DNA of 64,000 bases from Chitinophaga pinensis (lineage in GTDB: Bacteria > Bacteroidota > Bacteroidia > NS11-12g > UBA955), in the NCBI GenBank assembly GCA_945871905.1, contig CAMBXL010000001.1:124001-188000 (forward strand), written 5' to 3'. Of the stretch, positions 27,327 through 37,241 are shown one piece after another (the stretch's first letter is position 1; every line of letters starts with the position of its first letter). The notes under the pieces were generated by a model. It saw only the letters and a list, made by a program, of their open reading frames with translations. It did no database searches and had not been told where the DNA came from. Position numbers and translations under genes: made by a program.

Positions 27327-28712
27327 TTATAAGTGAATACATTCGTTGTAGGCTTGCGCTACTGCTTCCATAATAGCTTCACTCATTGTAGGGTGAGGAT
27401 GGATAGATTTAATGATTTCATGTCCTGTGGTTTCTAGGTTACGAGCAACAACTGCTTCAGCAATCATATCTGTTACGCCTTCACCCACCATGTGACAACC
27501 CAACCATTCGCCATACTTAGCGTCAAAAATAACTTTAACAAAACCATCTTTGTGTCCGCTAGCACTTGCTTTACCACTTGCAGAGAATGGGAATTTACCC
27601 ACTTTAATATCGTAACCTTTCTCTTTGGCTTGTGCTTCGGTATAACCTACTGATGCCACCTCAGGATGGGTGTAAGTACAACCAGGAATATTGTTATAGT
27701 TGATAGGGTGTGGATGTAAACCAGCAATTGCTTCAACACAAGTGATGCCTTCAGCACTTGCTACGTGAGCTAAAGCAGGACCGTGAACGATATCACCAAT
27801 TGCATAAACGCCGGCAACATTGGTTTTGTAGAAATCATCAACCAATACTTTGCCTTTGTCTGTTTTAACTCCTGCCGCTTCTAATCCCAAGTTTTCTAAA
27901 TTAGTTACAATTCCAGCTGCACTTAATACAATGTCACATTCAATTGTTTTCATGCCTTCAGGGGTTTTGATGCTTACTTTGCAACCTTTTCCTGCAGTGT
28001 CCACAGCTTCAACAGAACTGTTTACTAAAATATCAACACCATTCTTTTTGTAAGTTTTTTCCATCGCTTTACTTACCTCTTCGTCTTCAACAGGTAATAT
28101 ACGTGGCATAAATTCAACTACAGTTACTTTGGTACCCATAGTATTATAGAAATAAGCGAACTCCATTCCTATAGCACCTGAACCAATTACTACCATCGTT
28201 TTTGGTTGCTCAGGTAATACCATTGCCTCTCTGTATCCAAGCACTTTTTTACCATCTTGTTTGATGTTTGGTAATTCTCTACTTCTAGCACCCGTTGCTA
28301 AAATGATATGGTCAGCTTCGTGTATTTCTTTTTTACCGTCTAAATCAACTTCTACTTTTTTGCTTCCAGCTAATTTGCCGTAACCTTTGATGACAGTGAT
28401 TTTGTTTTTTTTCATCAAAAACTCAATCCCTTTGCTCATGTTGTTAGCAACGCCACGGCTTCTTTTTACCACAGCTTCAAAATCATGGTTGAATTCTTTA
28501 ACGGTGATGCCATAATCAGCACTGTGTTTTAAATACTCATATACTTGAGCTGATTTTAATAATGCTTTAGTAGGAATACAGCCCCAATTTAAGCAAACGC
28601 CTCCTAATTCAGCTTTTTCAACTACAGCAACTGTTTTGCCTAATTGTGATGCGCGAATGGCAGCTACATAACCGCCTGGCCCGCTTCCTATAACAATGAT
28701 GTCAAATTTCAT
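27327..28712 (-). CDS. lpdA: Dihydrolipoyl dehydrogenase
   Basis: FAD enzyme that reoxidises dihydrolipoamide in 2-oxoacid dehydrogenase and glycine cleavage complexes. The 461-residue length is typical. FAD motif IGSGPGGYVAAIRASQLG is at the N-terminus, the redox disulfide is Cys40-Cys45 (GGVCLNWGCIPTKALLKSA), the NAD motif is VIGSGAIGMEFA, and the catalytic His-Glu pair is in SIHPHPTMSEAIMEA. A TAnnTTCG-type box is just upstream. It probably serves several complexes, including the one using GcvT. Confidence 0.95.
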   Translation of the reverse strand: MKFDIIVIGSGPGGYVAAIRASQLGKTVAVVEKAELGGVCLNWGCIPTKALLKSAQVYEYLKHSADYGITVKEFNHDFEAVVKRSRGVANNMSKGIEFLMKKNKITVIKGYGKLAGSKKVEVDLDGKKEIHEADHIILATGARSRELPNIKQDGKKVLGYREAMVLPEQPKTMVVIGSGAIGMEFAYFYNTMGTKVTVVEFMPRILPVEDEEVSKAMEKTYKKNGVDILVNSSVEAVDTAGKGCKVSIKTPEGMKTIECDIVLSAAGIVTNLENLGLEAAGVKTDKGKVLVDDFYKTNVAGVYAIGDIVHGPALAHVASAEGITCVEAIAGLHPHPINYNNIPGCTYTHPEVASVGYTEAQAKEKGYDIKVGKFPFSASGKASASGHKDGFVKVIFDAKYGEWLGCHMVGEGVTDMIAEAVVARNLETTGHEIIKSIHPHPTMSEAIMEAVAQAYNECIHL

Positions 28713-28866
28713 GATGTTAAAAATTTATTTGGTGCGAAAATACATCAAACCCTTGGTTTTTTAAAATCCAATTTTTGAGAAATATAAATATCCCTTCTTG
28801 TTGTATAAAAATGAATTTTTTATAAACGTTACTAAAAAGACTTTTTTCTTAATTCAAATCAATTCT

Positions 28867-28874
28867 TAAATTCG
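28867..28874 (+). promoter_or_regulatory. Predicted -7 box (TAAATTCG) of the MBL hydrolase gene
   Basis: TAnnTTCG variant 4 bases before the ATG at 28879. The same TTCG variant precedes lpdA, dnaB, sod and the gene ending at 33315. Confidence 0.45.
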
Positions 28875-28878
28875 TGCC

Positions 28879-29721
28879 ATGCATTTATATACGATTGATA
28901 CAGGCTTTTTTAAATTAGATGGAGGTGCCATGTTTGGGGTGGTGCCTAAAAGCATTTGGCAAAAATTAAATCCTGCTGATGAAAATAATATGTGCAATTG
29001 GGCAATGCGTTGTCTGTTGATAGAAGATGGCAACCGTTTAATCCTTATTGACAATGGTATTGGGAATAAACAATCTGATAAATTCTTTGGGTTTTATTAT
29101 TTGAATGGTGATGCCAACTTGGATTTGTCTTTGGCTAAACTTGGATTTCACCGCGATGATATTACTGATGTGGTGCTTTCTCATTTGCATTTCGACCATT
29201 GTGGCGGAAGTGTAATTTGGAACAGTGATAGAACCAAATATCAAACTGCTTTTAAAAATGCTAAATATTGGAGTAACGAAGAACATTGGCAACATGCTTT
29301 GGACAGTAATCCACGTGAAAAAGCAAGTTTCTTAACCGAAAATATTATGCCTATTCAAGAAAGTGGACAATTGTTTTTTGTTGAAAATGGGAATGAAGTG
29401 GCCGATTTTATGACATTGCCCAAAGTGTATGGTCACACCGAAGCCATGATGCTGCCACATATCAATTACAAAGGTCAAACCATTGTGTTTTGTGCTGATT
29501 TAATTCCTTCTTTGGGTCATTTGCCCGTCAATTATGTAATGGCTTATGACATTAAACCTCTAGAAAGTATGCGCGACAGACAATCCTTTTTGGAGCAAGC
29601 TATAAAAAATGATTTTATTTTGTTTTTTGAACACGATCCTATAAACGAATGTTGTACCGTTACCAAAAATGAGAGAGGGCAATTTGTGCCTGAAAGGATT
29701 TTTAAATTAGGGGATTTGTAA
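28879..29721 (+). CDS. MBL-fold metallo-hydrolase
   Basis: 280-residue metallo-beta-lactamase-fold hydrolase. The zinc motif HxHxDH is seen in LSHLHFDHCGG. Further metal ligands are probably the His in VYGHTEAMM and the Asp in VFCADLIPS, with the final His in FFEHDP. The layout is closest to the quorum-lactonase/general MBL group, but the substrate cannot be inferred. It stands alone between divergent lpdA and convergent miaE. The predicted mRNA leader is almost absent. Confidence 0.88.
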   Translation: MHLYTIDTGFFKLDGGAMFGVVPKSIWQKLNPADENNMCNWAMRCLLIEDGNRLILIDNGIGNKQSDKFFGFYYLNGDANLDLSLAKLGFHRDDITDVVLSHLHFDHCGGSVIWNSDRTKYQTAFKNAKYWSNEEHWQHALDSNPREKASFLTENIMPIQESGQLFFVENGNEVADFMTLPKVYGHTEAMMLPHINYKGQTIVFCADLIPSLGHLPVNYVMAYDIKPLESMRDRQSFLEQAIKNDFILFFEHDPINECCTVTKNERGQFVPERIFKLGDL

Positions 29722-29750
29722 ACTATTTTTTTCTCTTACCTCATTTACCC

Positions 29751-30353
29751 TTAATGGATTCTATCTCCACGCAGTTCCATAGATTTCATTATGTCTGATT
29801 CGGCCACTAAATATTCATTCCAACGGTTCATGACATAATCGGCAGGTAATATACTTTTGGCTAAATTCAGAAAGGTGTGATAGTGCCCCGCTTCACTTTC
29901 CATAAACTCTCTATAAAAAACCTTAAGATCTTCGTCTTGAATATGTAAACTTAGCAATCTGAAACGCTCGCAACTTCTGGCTTCTATCATGGCGCTGATA
30001 AGTAGTTTTTCCACTGCAACTTGGTCGGGTTTTAATCCGCGTTTTTCTATCGCAAATAATTTGTTTACATAATCGTCTTTGCGAGGCATTTCGAATGGTA
30101 AATTTCTTTTTTTGAGTTCTTTAAGGACTCTTCGGAAATGCCCCCACTCTTCAGCTACAATGGGAGTAACCTCTTCAACTATTTGTGGGTAATGGGCATA
30201 TTTTACAATCAATGAAATGCCAGTTGTGGCCGCTTTTTGTTCACACCAAGCGTGGTCACTTAAAATAAATCCAATATTCATTTCAGCGATATTTACCCAT
30301 CTAGGGTCGGTAGCCATAATAAGTCCTAACTTGGTTTTTTGATGTTCTTGCAT
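29751..30353 (-). CDS. miaE: tRNA-(ms2io6A)-hydroxylase
   Basis: Non-haem di-iron enzyme that hydroxylates the isopentenyl group of ms2i6A37 in tRNA. The 200-residue length is normal for the ferritin-like MiaE family. Iron-ligand helices are visible as VAEEWGHFRRVL, MIEARSCERFRLL and ESEAGHYHTFLNLA, and the N-terminal DPRWVNIAEMNIGFILSDHA is characteristic. An alternative start at an internal methionine (MATDPRW) is possible. Oxygen dependence fits an aerobic lifestyle. Confidence 0.9.
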   Translation of the reverse strand: MQEHQKTKLGLIMATDPRWVNIAEMNIGFILSDHAWCEQKAATTGISLIVKYAHYPQIVEEVTPIVAEEWGHFRRVLKELKKRNLPFEMPRKDDYVNKLFAIEKRGLKPDQVAVEKLLISAMIEARSCERFRLLSLHIQDEDLKVFYREFMESEAGHYHTFLNLAKSILPADYVMNRWNEYLVAESDIMKSMELRGDRIH

Positions 30354-30426
30354 TTTTTAAATTGAGTGGTAATGGAAATTCAAATCTGTAAAAATTAATC
30401 ACAATAACAACTGTTTATCGATTTTT

Positions 30427-31647
30427 TTAATCAATTTCATGATAATTGAGGTCTTTACTAAAGGTCTCTTTCATAAGATACAATGAGACAAGTGCTATTA
30501 GCATACATACACTTCCTACTATAATTGCTGCGTTTTGAGCACCCATACTGTCGCTTAATATTTTGAATGAAACCGTAATGGGAACAACGCTAAACCTAAC
30601 AAAATTAGGGACAGTATTAGTCACAGTACTTCTAATATTAGTGCCAAAATTTTCGGAGGCCACTTGAACAAACAATGCCCAATAACCTGTGCCAATTCCT
30701 AGTAATAAACAACTTATTTTGAACTGATTGAAACTTTGAACAGGTGTATTTAAATAATAAAGAATGAGCACTACAGATAAAGACAGATAAATGTAAATAA
30801 CCTTTTTTCTGCTTTTTAAGAGTTGACTTAATAGGCCACTAAGCACATCTCCTGCGCTTAATCCTATGTATGTAAACATAACTGCGGCTCCCAGCATTTC
30901 TTTTGTGTTTACACCCTCAATAGTTACAAATCTGGGCGATAAATTAATTAAGACGCCAATCATAAACCAAATTGGAACACCTATGGCGATAGATTTGAGG
31001 TACAAAAAAGCGCGTTCTTTGGTTTTGAATAGCATAAAGAAATTGCCTCTCGAAATGGATTTATCGGTTTTCAATTGACTGTACATTCCCGATTCAAAGG
31101 CGCCTGCTCTTAAAAGTAACAATGCCAAACCGAGTCCTCCGCCCAAAAAATAAGCCGTTTGCCATTCAACTATTTTGCCAACAAATGCCGCAAAAACAGC
31201 TCCCAATGCCCCAAACGAAACGATAATCATTGTGCCAATTCCTCTTTTTTCTTTGGTCATGGTTTCACTAACCAATGTAATGCCGGCCCCTAGTTCACCA
31301 GCCAAACCAATCCCTGCAATAAATCTACAAAGTGTATATTGTTCAATATTAGTCACCAATCCATTCGCTATATTGGCCAAAGAGTATATTAATATTGACC
31401 CAAATAATACAGAAATTCTGCCTTTTTTATCTCCTAAAATTCCCCACAATAAACCGCCCAATAGCATGCCGAACATTTGCCAATTGAATAAGGAAATCTC
31501 GTATGCTTTGTATGAGTCGCCACTGATGCCTATGGCAGCCAAACTGGTTTCTTTGACTACATTGAATAAAATAAGGTCATAAATGTCAACAAAGTAACCA
31601 AGCGCCGCAATAATGACAATTAAGTAGGTTTTTTTATTGCTTTCCAT
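30427..31647 (-). CDS. Major facilitator superfamily transporter
   Basis: 406 residues with about 12 predicted membrane helices. The MFS signature between helices 2 and 3 is clear (WGILGDKKGRISVLFGS), and CRFIAGIGLAGELGAGITL is the helix 4 to 5 region. These features resemble the sugar/metabolite:H+ symporter group, but the substrate is unknown. It starts 3 bases after the DUF6029 gene ends, so the two are probably one transcript, perhaps an outer-membrane and inner-membrane pair. Confidence 0.88.
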   Translation of the reverse strand: MESNKKTYLIVIIAALGYFVDIYDLILFNVVKETSLAAIGISGDSYKAYEISLFNWQMFGMLLGGLLWGILGDKKGRISVLFGSILIYSLANIANGLVTNIEQYTLCRFIAGIGLAGELGAGITLVSETMTKEKRGIGTMIIVSFGALGAVFAAFVGKIVEWQTAYFLGGGLGLALLLLRAGAFESGMYSQLKTDKSISRGNFFMLFKTKERAFLYLKSIAIGVPIWFMIGVLINLSPRFVTIEGVNTKEMLGAAVMFTYIGLSAGDVLSGLLSQLLKSRKKVIYIYLSLSVVLILYYLNTPVQSFNQFKISCLLLGIGTGYWALFVQVASENFGTNIRSTVTNTVPNFVRFSVVPITVSFKILSDSMGAQNAAIIVGSVCMLIALVSLYLMKETFSKDLNYHEID

Positions 31648-31650
31648 CGT

Positions 31651-33315
31651 TTAAAAACTAGTGCTCAATGTTAGTCTAGCGCCACTGAAAGCTGGTTCCA
31701 CACGACAAACCCCTCCGGTGCAATTAACCCCTTCCACTTGTTTGATGTAGGCCAAAGTAACCACTGTAGGACCATCGGTGTATCCCACAAAACCGCTGTA
31801 ATAGTGAATGATTTCTGAAGGGATGATACTTGAGGGTGAACGGTATGGAACGGTATTTACCATGTCTCCAATACTGAAACTCCAATGTGGTGCATGGTTT
31901 ATTTCGATTATCGCATTGGCAAAACTACCTAAATCCTGTTTGGTGTCTAAATATTGTGCTTCAATACGCAATGATGTTTTGGGAGAAATTTTGTATGTGT
32001 ATTCTACAAAAGGGGTAATGGTTTGAACATCTTTGTATGAAGTGTCTTTTTGTTCATAACGTTGTTGGTCGTAGTAAATGGATTGTACTCCAAATTTTAC
32101 TTTGGATTTTTTGTTTATTTTATGTTGTACTTCTGCATAACGTTCACTAAACAAATGCTTAGGATTCCCATTCATGTCGCCATTTGTTTTCAGGCTATTA
32201 ACACGAGAGTAGTTGAATGAAAAAGTAGTCCCTCGTTTGGGGGTAAATACCAAATCAGCTTGGTAAGCTTCCTCACCCAAAAACTGTGTAACAGCATTGT
32301 ATCTAGCTAGCAAACGGTAGGTGTTTTGTTTGGTAATGGATGGTAAATAGGCAATTAGTCCATTGTTAAGGGTTTCGAATGGAGAGGTTCTAAACGAGAA
32401 ATTTTCAATTCTTTTGTATTGAAGATTGGCGCCAAATGAGATTCTTTTTTTGGAACCTAAACCTGCTTTAGAATAACTTAAAGTGTTGTAGATGATATTG
32501 CCATCTCGGTTCAAAAGTAAACTAGCATCTTGGTTGAAAATAGCTTCTTTGGTTTTGAATAGGTATTCGGAATAAAATTTAAAATCTTTGTAGCCAATAT
32601 CAGCATAACCATTGAAAGCATAAGTATTGTATTTAGGTATGAATCGGGTTTCCAATGATTGTGAATTGATAAATGTAGCGACATTGTTCATGGAATTTTG
32701 GTCGAGCGCTCTGTTTACAATCGATGAACCTAAGTTTAAACGAACATTTTTGATTTTAGCATTGTACTCCGCATTAAATCCTTTGATAGCCTCAGGTGCA
32801 ACGCCAAATCGATCGCCTGAAAAAATATTTCCTTTTTGTTGACCGGCAAACCCTTTTAATGAGAGGTTTTTGTAGTTATATTTAACCCTTAATCCTTGAA
32901 CGGCGTAATCAATGCCAATTAAGCGGTCTTCGTAGGCGCGGAAAATCATGCCTGTGCCAAATTGGTCGTAAAAATGCCCGACTGTAATGTTTAAGTTTTT
33001 AATTGATTTGGAAGCTTGCCAAAAACCAACGCCTTGTTTATTGTAAACACTAATTGGATTTAGCAATGGTGAGTTGTTAAACATGTCATACCTTAATGAA
33101 AAGCTATAACCTTTCAAATCGTAGTTAAGAAAAAGCCAAGCATCTGCGCTCGACTTGTATTTATTGTAAACTTCTGTGGTTGCTCCAATTTTTTCATCGC
33201 GGTCATAAACTTGAACATTGCTCATGAAGTTGCCAGAAAACTTGCCTTTCTCATCATTTTGGGCAAAAGTGGATGAAAAACAGACTATAAAAATAAAAAC
33301 AATTAGATATCTCAT
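31651..33315 (-). CDS. DUF6029-type outer-membrane beta-barrel protein
   Basis: 554 residues with a signal peptide (about 1-18, ending STFAQ) followed by many amphipathic strands (GYSFSLRYDMFNNSPL, NLNITVGHFYDQFGTGMIF, LRVKYNYKNLSLKGFAGQQK). The sequence looks like the DUF6029 family of Bacteroidota, whose function is unknown. The last strand (FSGARLTLSTSF) ends in phenylalanine, as outer-membrane barrels do. Cysteines in VNCTGGVCRVEP near the C-terminus may form a disulfide. It is the first gene of a pair with the MFS transporter; a TAnnTTCG box (33324-33331) lies 8 bases upstream. Confidence 0.8.
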   Translation of the reverse strand: MRYLIVFIFIVCFSSTFAQNDEKGKFSGNFMSNVQVYDRDEKIGATTEVYNKYKSSADAWLFLNYDLKGYSFSLRYDMFNNSPLLNPISVYNKQGVGFWQASKSIKNLNITVGHFYDQFGTGMIFRAYEDRLIGIDYAVQGLRVKYNYKNLSLKGFAGQQKGNIFSGDRFGVAPEAIKGFNAEYNAKIKNVRLNLGSSIVNRALDQNSMNNVATFINSQSLETRFIPKYNTYAFNGYADIGYKDFKFYSEYLFKTKEAIFNQDASLLLNRDGNIIYNTLSYSKAGLGSKKRISFGANLQYKRIENFSFRTSPFETLNNGLIAYLPSITKQNTYRLLARYNAVTQFLGEEAYQADLVFTPKRGTTFSFNYSRVNSLKTNGDMNGNPKHLFSERYAEVQHKINKKSKVKFGVQSIYYDQQRYEQKDTSYKDVQTITPFVEYTYKISPKTSLRIEAQYLDTKQDLGSFANAIIEINHAPHWSFSIGDMVNTVPYRSPSSIIPSEIIHYYSGFVGYTDGPTVVTLAYIKQVEGVNCTGGVCRVEPAFSGARLTLSTSF

Positions 33316-33323
33316 TGAAGGTT

Positions 33324-33331
33324 CGAAAATA
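33324..33331 (-). promoter_or_regulatory. Predicted -7 box (TATTTTCG) of the DUF6029-MFS pair
   Basis: Reverse-strand TAnnTTCG variant 8 bases before the ATG at 33315. Confidence 0.45.
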
Positions 33332-33384
33332 AGACAAATTCAATTATTACGAAAATTTGTTTAATATTTGCAATCAATAGTTGA

Positions 33385-33392
33385 TATATTTG
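33385..33392 (+). promoter_or_regulatory. Predicted -7 box (TATATTTG) of the porin-like gene
   Basis: Exact TAnnTTTG match 7 bases before the ATG at 33400. An out-of-frame ATG followed by TGA (33395) lies between. Confidence 0.55.
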
Positions 33393-33399
33393 CAATGAA

Positions 33400-34071
33400 A
33401 TGAAAAAGCTGTCATTGTTTCTTATGTTGGGATTTGGCGTATTATGTGCTCAGGAAAATAAGGCAAAGTGGGGCTTGTTGGTGTCGCCAGAAATAAAACA
33501 CAGACTCTTAAATTTTGTTCCTTCAAAAGATTTCAGAGCTAATGAAAATCCAGGTTTAGGCGTTTCCTTGGGATTAGTAAGTGTAAAAAATATTTTACCG
33601 AAAACTGAGTTTGAATATGGCGTTCTTTTTGTAAACAAAGGATACAAGACTCAATTTGAAAGAATATTTGGAGACCAAATTGACCCTATTGATGGTATTA
33701 TTGGCAAACCACAAAAGGTGACTTTAAAATACAATTATAACTACATAACATTACCAATTAAATTGAATTGTTATGTAGATGATGATTATTTTATTTCATT
33801 TGGATTACAGCCTGAGGTTTTATTGAGTGCCAATAGAAAAACAGTTTTCCCTGATTCGAAAAGTAGAACAAAAATTGGAAACATTAAGCCTGTAAATACT
33901 TCTTTTTTGGTGAGTGCAGGTAAAGTATTTCATTTAAATAAAATTTCATTTAGAATAGAGCCGACATTGCAATTTGGATTAGTAAACATCCACAAAAGAA
34001 CTGTATTGGTAGGCAAAGAAAGTGAGTATTTATTCAATGTTGGATTGGGAACCAAATGGTTTTTGAATTAA
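33400..34071 (+). CDS. Porin-family outer-membrane beta-barrel protein
   Basis: 223 residues with a short signal peptide (about 1-17, ending VLCAQ) and a beta-barrel pattern (KWGLLVSPEIKHRLL, YNYNYITLPIKLNCYVDDDY, YFISFGLQPEVLLSANRKT, YLFNVGLGTKWFLN). The YITLPIKL strand is the hallmark of the outer-membrane protein beta-barrel (OMP_b-brl_2) family common in Bacteroidota. Function is unknown. It is divergent from the DUF6029 gene. Confidence 0.75.
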   Translation: MKKLSLFLMLGFGVLCAQENKAKWGLLVSPEIKHRLLNFVPSKDFRANENPGLGVSLGLVSVKNILPKTEFEYGVLFVNKGYKTQFERIFGDQIDPIDGIIGKPQKVTLKYNYNYITLPIKLNCYVDDDYFISFGLQPEVLLSANRKTVFPDSKSRTKIGNIKPVNTSFLVSAGKVFHLNKISFRIEPTLQFGLVNIHKRTVLVGKESEYLFNVGLGTKWFLN

Positions 34072-34265
34072 TTGATTTAGATACAATAAGCAGAGCTTTA
34101 ACTTAGCAATTAAAAAACAACTCATCAAGTTTTTTAAATCAAAAATATTTTTATTAAAAATCAAGAATTTAATTACTTTAAGATTTTCAAAAAATCCAAA
34201 ATCTAAAAATCCAAAATCTAAAATTTAAATTGTCCACATTGCTTTTATATCGTTCTGAAATAAAG

Positions 34266-34273
34266 TAATTTTG
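34266..34273 (+). promoter_or_regulatory. Predicted -7 box of carB (TAATTTTG)
   Basis: Exact TAnnTTTG match 20 bases before the ATG. The nearest TTG upstream has a 24-base spacing, so the -33 element is unclear. Confidence 0.55.
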
Positions 34274-34293
34274 CCAAATTTTAATCATCTAAT

Positions 34294-37110
34294 ATGCCAA
34301 AAGACAATTCCATAAAGTCAGTTTTAATCATCGGTAGCGGTCCCATCATCATCGGTCAAGCGTGTGAGTTTGACTATTCGGGGAGTCAGGCTGCTCGTTC
34401 ACTCAGAGAAGAGGGAATTGAGGTGTCGCTTATCAATAGCAATCCGGCAACGATTATGACTGACAAAGTGACTGCAGACCATGTTTATTTGTGGCCGTTA
34501 ACTTGTCAAAGTATTGAAAAAATACTACAAGAACGTCAAATTGATGCTGTGTTACCAACTATGGGTGGTCAAACGGCTTTGAATTTGTGTATTGAAGCAG
34601 AAGATTTAGGGATTTGGGAAAAATACAATGTTAGAATAATAGGTGTAGACACTGCTGCTATTCAAAAAACAGAGAATAGAGAATTGTTCAGACGATTAAT
34701 GATAGACATTGGAATAGGTGTAGCAACTTCCGAAACTGCAAATTCATACCTTGAAGGAAAAGAAATTGCACAGCGAATTGGTTATCCTTTGGTTATCCGC
34801 CCATCCTTTACATTAGGGGGTACTGGTGGTGGTTTTGTTAATAACAAAAGTGAATTAGATGAAAAGTTAAGAATAGGATTAGAAGCTTCTCCAACTCACG
34901 AAGTTCTTGTTGAACAAGCTGTTTTGGGTTGGAAAGAATATGAGTTGGAGTTGTTGAGAGACAATAAAAATGACATTGCCGTTATTTGTACCATTGAAAA
35001 TTTAGACCCAATGGGAATTCACACAGGTGACAGTATAACCATTGCCCCTGCTATGACTTTGAGCGATACTTGTTACCAAACCATGCGTAACATGGCATTT
35101 AAAATGATGCGTAGTATCGGTAATTTTGCGGGTGGGTGTAACGTGCAATTTGCGGTTAACCCAGAGAATGAAGATATTATCGCAATTGAGATTAATCCAA
35201 GGGTGTCTCGTTCATCAGCCTTGGCTAGTAAAGCCACTGGTTACCCGATTGCAAAAATTGCTGCTAAATTGGCCATAGGTTACAACTTGGATGAGTTGAA
35301 AAATCCAGTGACTAAAACAACTTCTGCCTTTTTCGAACCAGCTATTGACTACGTAATTATTAAAATACCAAGATGGAATTTTGACAAATTTAAAGGTGCT
35401 GACAAATCTTTAGGTCTGCAAATGAAATCAGTGGGTGAGGTAATGGCAATAGGAAGAAGTTTTCAAGAAGCCTTACAAAAAGCTTGTCAATCATTAGAGA
35501 TTAGAAAGCATGGTTTGGGTGCTGATGGAACTGGTACTAGAAATTTAGAAGAAATTGTTCACAGCTTGGAGTTCCCTAGCTGGGACCGTTTATTCCATTT
35601 GAAAGATGCTTTAGAAATGGGGGTGCCTATTTCTTCGGTTCAAAAATTAACCAGAATAGACCGTTGGTATTTGGAGCAAATTGCTGATTTGGTGAAAACG
35701 GAAAAAGAAATCAGAAAGTTTACTTTAGATACATTGCCTGAATCATTAATCAGAACTGCCAAACAAAAAGGATACAGTGATTATCAAATTGCTTTTTTAC
35801 TTAAAAATTGTACTGAAGATGATGTTTACGAAAAACGAAAAGCAATGGGTATTCGCAGAACCTACAAAATGGTTGATACTTGTGCGGCAGAATTTCCTTC
35901 ACCAACCAATTATTTTTACTCTTGTTTCGAGACTGAGAACGAAAGTATTAGGTCAGACAAGCGCAAAATAGTCGTTTTGGGAAGTGGTCCAAACAGAATA
36001 GGTCAAGGAATAGAGTTTGACTACAGCTGTGTTCATGGCTTATTGGCTGCCAAAGAAACAGGTTTCGAAGCGATAATGGTCAATTGTAATCCAGAAACGG
36101 TTTCTACCGATTTTGACATGGCTAATAAATTGTATTTTGAACCAGTGTATTGGGAACATTTGTGGGAGATTATCGAACACGAACAGCCTGAAGGGGTTAT
36201 TGTTCAACTAGGAGGACAAACAGCACTAAAACTAGCAGAAAAGTTACACGAAAGAGGAATAAAAATCATTGGCACTTCTTTCCCTGACATGGACATGAGT
36301 GAAGACCGTGGTTTGTTCAGTGATTTACTTAAAGAATTAAAGATTCCTTATCCTAAATACGGTGTTTCTGAAACCGCAGATGAGGCTGTAAAAATAGCAC
36401 AAGAGGTTGGTTATCCTGTTTTGGTTCGTCCAAGTTATGTATTGGGTGGGCAGGGTATGAAAATTGTGATAAATGATGAGGAGTTAGAGGCTGCTGTGAT
36501 TGGATTGTTAGGCGATTTGCCTGGAAATAGAGTGTTAATTGACCATTTCCTTGACAGAGCCGAAGAAGCTGAATGCGATGTAATTTGCGATGGTGAAGAT
36601 TATCACGTTATAGGTATGATGGAACACATTGAACCTGCAGGGATTCACAGTGGAGACAGTAGTGCCGTATTACCTCCGTTTAGTTTGAGCGAAAATGTAA
36701 AACAAAAAATGGAAGAGTATAGTAAAAAACTAGCTTTTTCAATGAATATCAGGGGATTGTTAAATATCCAATTCGCGATTAAAAATGAAGAGGTTTATGT
36801 GATTGAGGCTAATCCAAGAGCGAGTAGAACGGTGCCATTTATTTGCAAAGCATACGATGTTCCTTACATCAATATTGCAACTAAAATAATGTTGGGGACT
36901 CATAAATTAAAGGATTTCAACATTCAACCAAAACAAGAAGGTTATGCTATCAAATTACCTGTGTTTTCATTCAGTAAATTCCCTAATGTAAACAGAGAAT
37001 TAGGTCCTGAAATGAAGAGTACGGGAGAAGCAATTTTGTTCGTAAAAGACACTAAAGATACTGAATTTAGAGAAATCTACAGCAAGAAAAGCATGTACTT
37101 GAGTAGGTAG
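34294..37110 (+). CDS. carB: Carbamoyl-phosphate synthase large subunit, lacking the MGS domain
   Basis: Makes carbamoyl phosphate for arginine and pyrimidine synthesis, with ammonia delivered by CarA (not in the window). The 938 residues contain both ATP-grasp halves: first LIIGSGPIIIGQACEFDYSG and EINPRVSRSSALASKATGYP; second VLGSGPNRIGQGIEFDYSC, LGGQGMKIVI and VIEANPRASRTVPFICKA. The E. coli protein has about 1,070 residues; here the C-terminal MGS-like allosteric domain is absent and the protein ends soon after GPEMKSTGEA. Short CarB proteins are known to me from Flavobacteriia, so this looks lineage-typical. Regulation by UMP or ornithine through that domain is not expected. Confidence 0.95.
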   Translation: MPKDNSIKSVLIIGSGPIIIGQACEFDYSGSQAARSLREEGIEVSLINSNPATIMTDKVTADHVYLWPLTCQSIEKILQERQIDAVLPTMGGQTALNLCIEAEDLGIWEKYNVRIIGVDTAAIQKTENRELFRRLMIDIGIGVATSETANSYLEGKEIAQRIGYPLVIRPSFTLGGTGGGFVNNKSELDEKLRIGLEASPTHEVLVEQAVLGWKEYELELLRDNKNDIAVICTIENLDPMGIHTGDSITIAPAMTLSDTCYQTMRNMAFKMMRSIGNFAGGCNVQFAVNPENEDIIAIEINPRVSRSSALASKATGYPIAKIAAKLAIGYNLDELKNPVTKTTSAFFEPAIDYVIIKIPRWNFDKFKGADKSLGLQMKSVGEVMAIGRSFQEALQKACQSLEIRKHGLGADGTGTRNLEEIVHSLEFPSWDRLFHLKDALEMGVPISSVQKLTRIDRWYLEQIADLVKTEKEIRKFTLDTLPESLIRTAKQKGYSDYQIAFLLKNCTEDDVYEKRKAMGIRRTYKMVDTCAAEFPSPTNYFYSCFETENESIRSDKRKIVVLGSGPNRIGQGIEFDYSCVHGLLAAKETGFEAIMVNCNPETVSTDFDMANKLYFEPVYWEHLWEIIEHEQPEGVIVQLGGQTALKLAEKLHERGIKIIGTSFPDMDMSEDRGLFSDLLKELKIPYPKYGVSETADEAVKIAQEVGYPVLVRPSYVLGGQGMKIVINDEELEAAVIGLLGDLPGNRVLIDHFLDRAEEAECDVICDGEDYHVIGMMEHIEPAGIHSGDSSAVLPPFSLSENVKQKMEEYSKKLAFSMNIRGLLNIQFAIKNEEVYVIEANPRASRTVPFICKAYDVPYINIATKIMLGTHKLKDFNIQPKQEGYAIKLPVFSFSKFPNVNRELGPEMKSTGEAILFVKDTKDTEFREIYSKKSMYLSR

Positions 37111-37241
37111 AAGGGGATGTTAAATTGTTTAATTGTTGCATTGTTAAATAGTTTAATTGATTACTTGTCAACCAGAGAGCTTGTACTGAGCTAGTTTACC
37201 CTGATTATATCGAAGGGAAGTGCTCTCGAAGGGTGTTTAGG

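Noticed and set aside
34188-34228. Small direct repeat (AAAATCCAAAATCTAA units)
   Set aside because: Two units in an A-rich stretch are within what chance slippage produces, and no related copies were seen.
36900-37160. Frameshifted C-terminal part of CarB
   Set aside because: Downstream DNA is repeat and low-complexity sequence with no trace of an MGS-like domain in any frame. The short form appears genuine.
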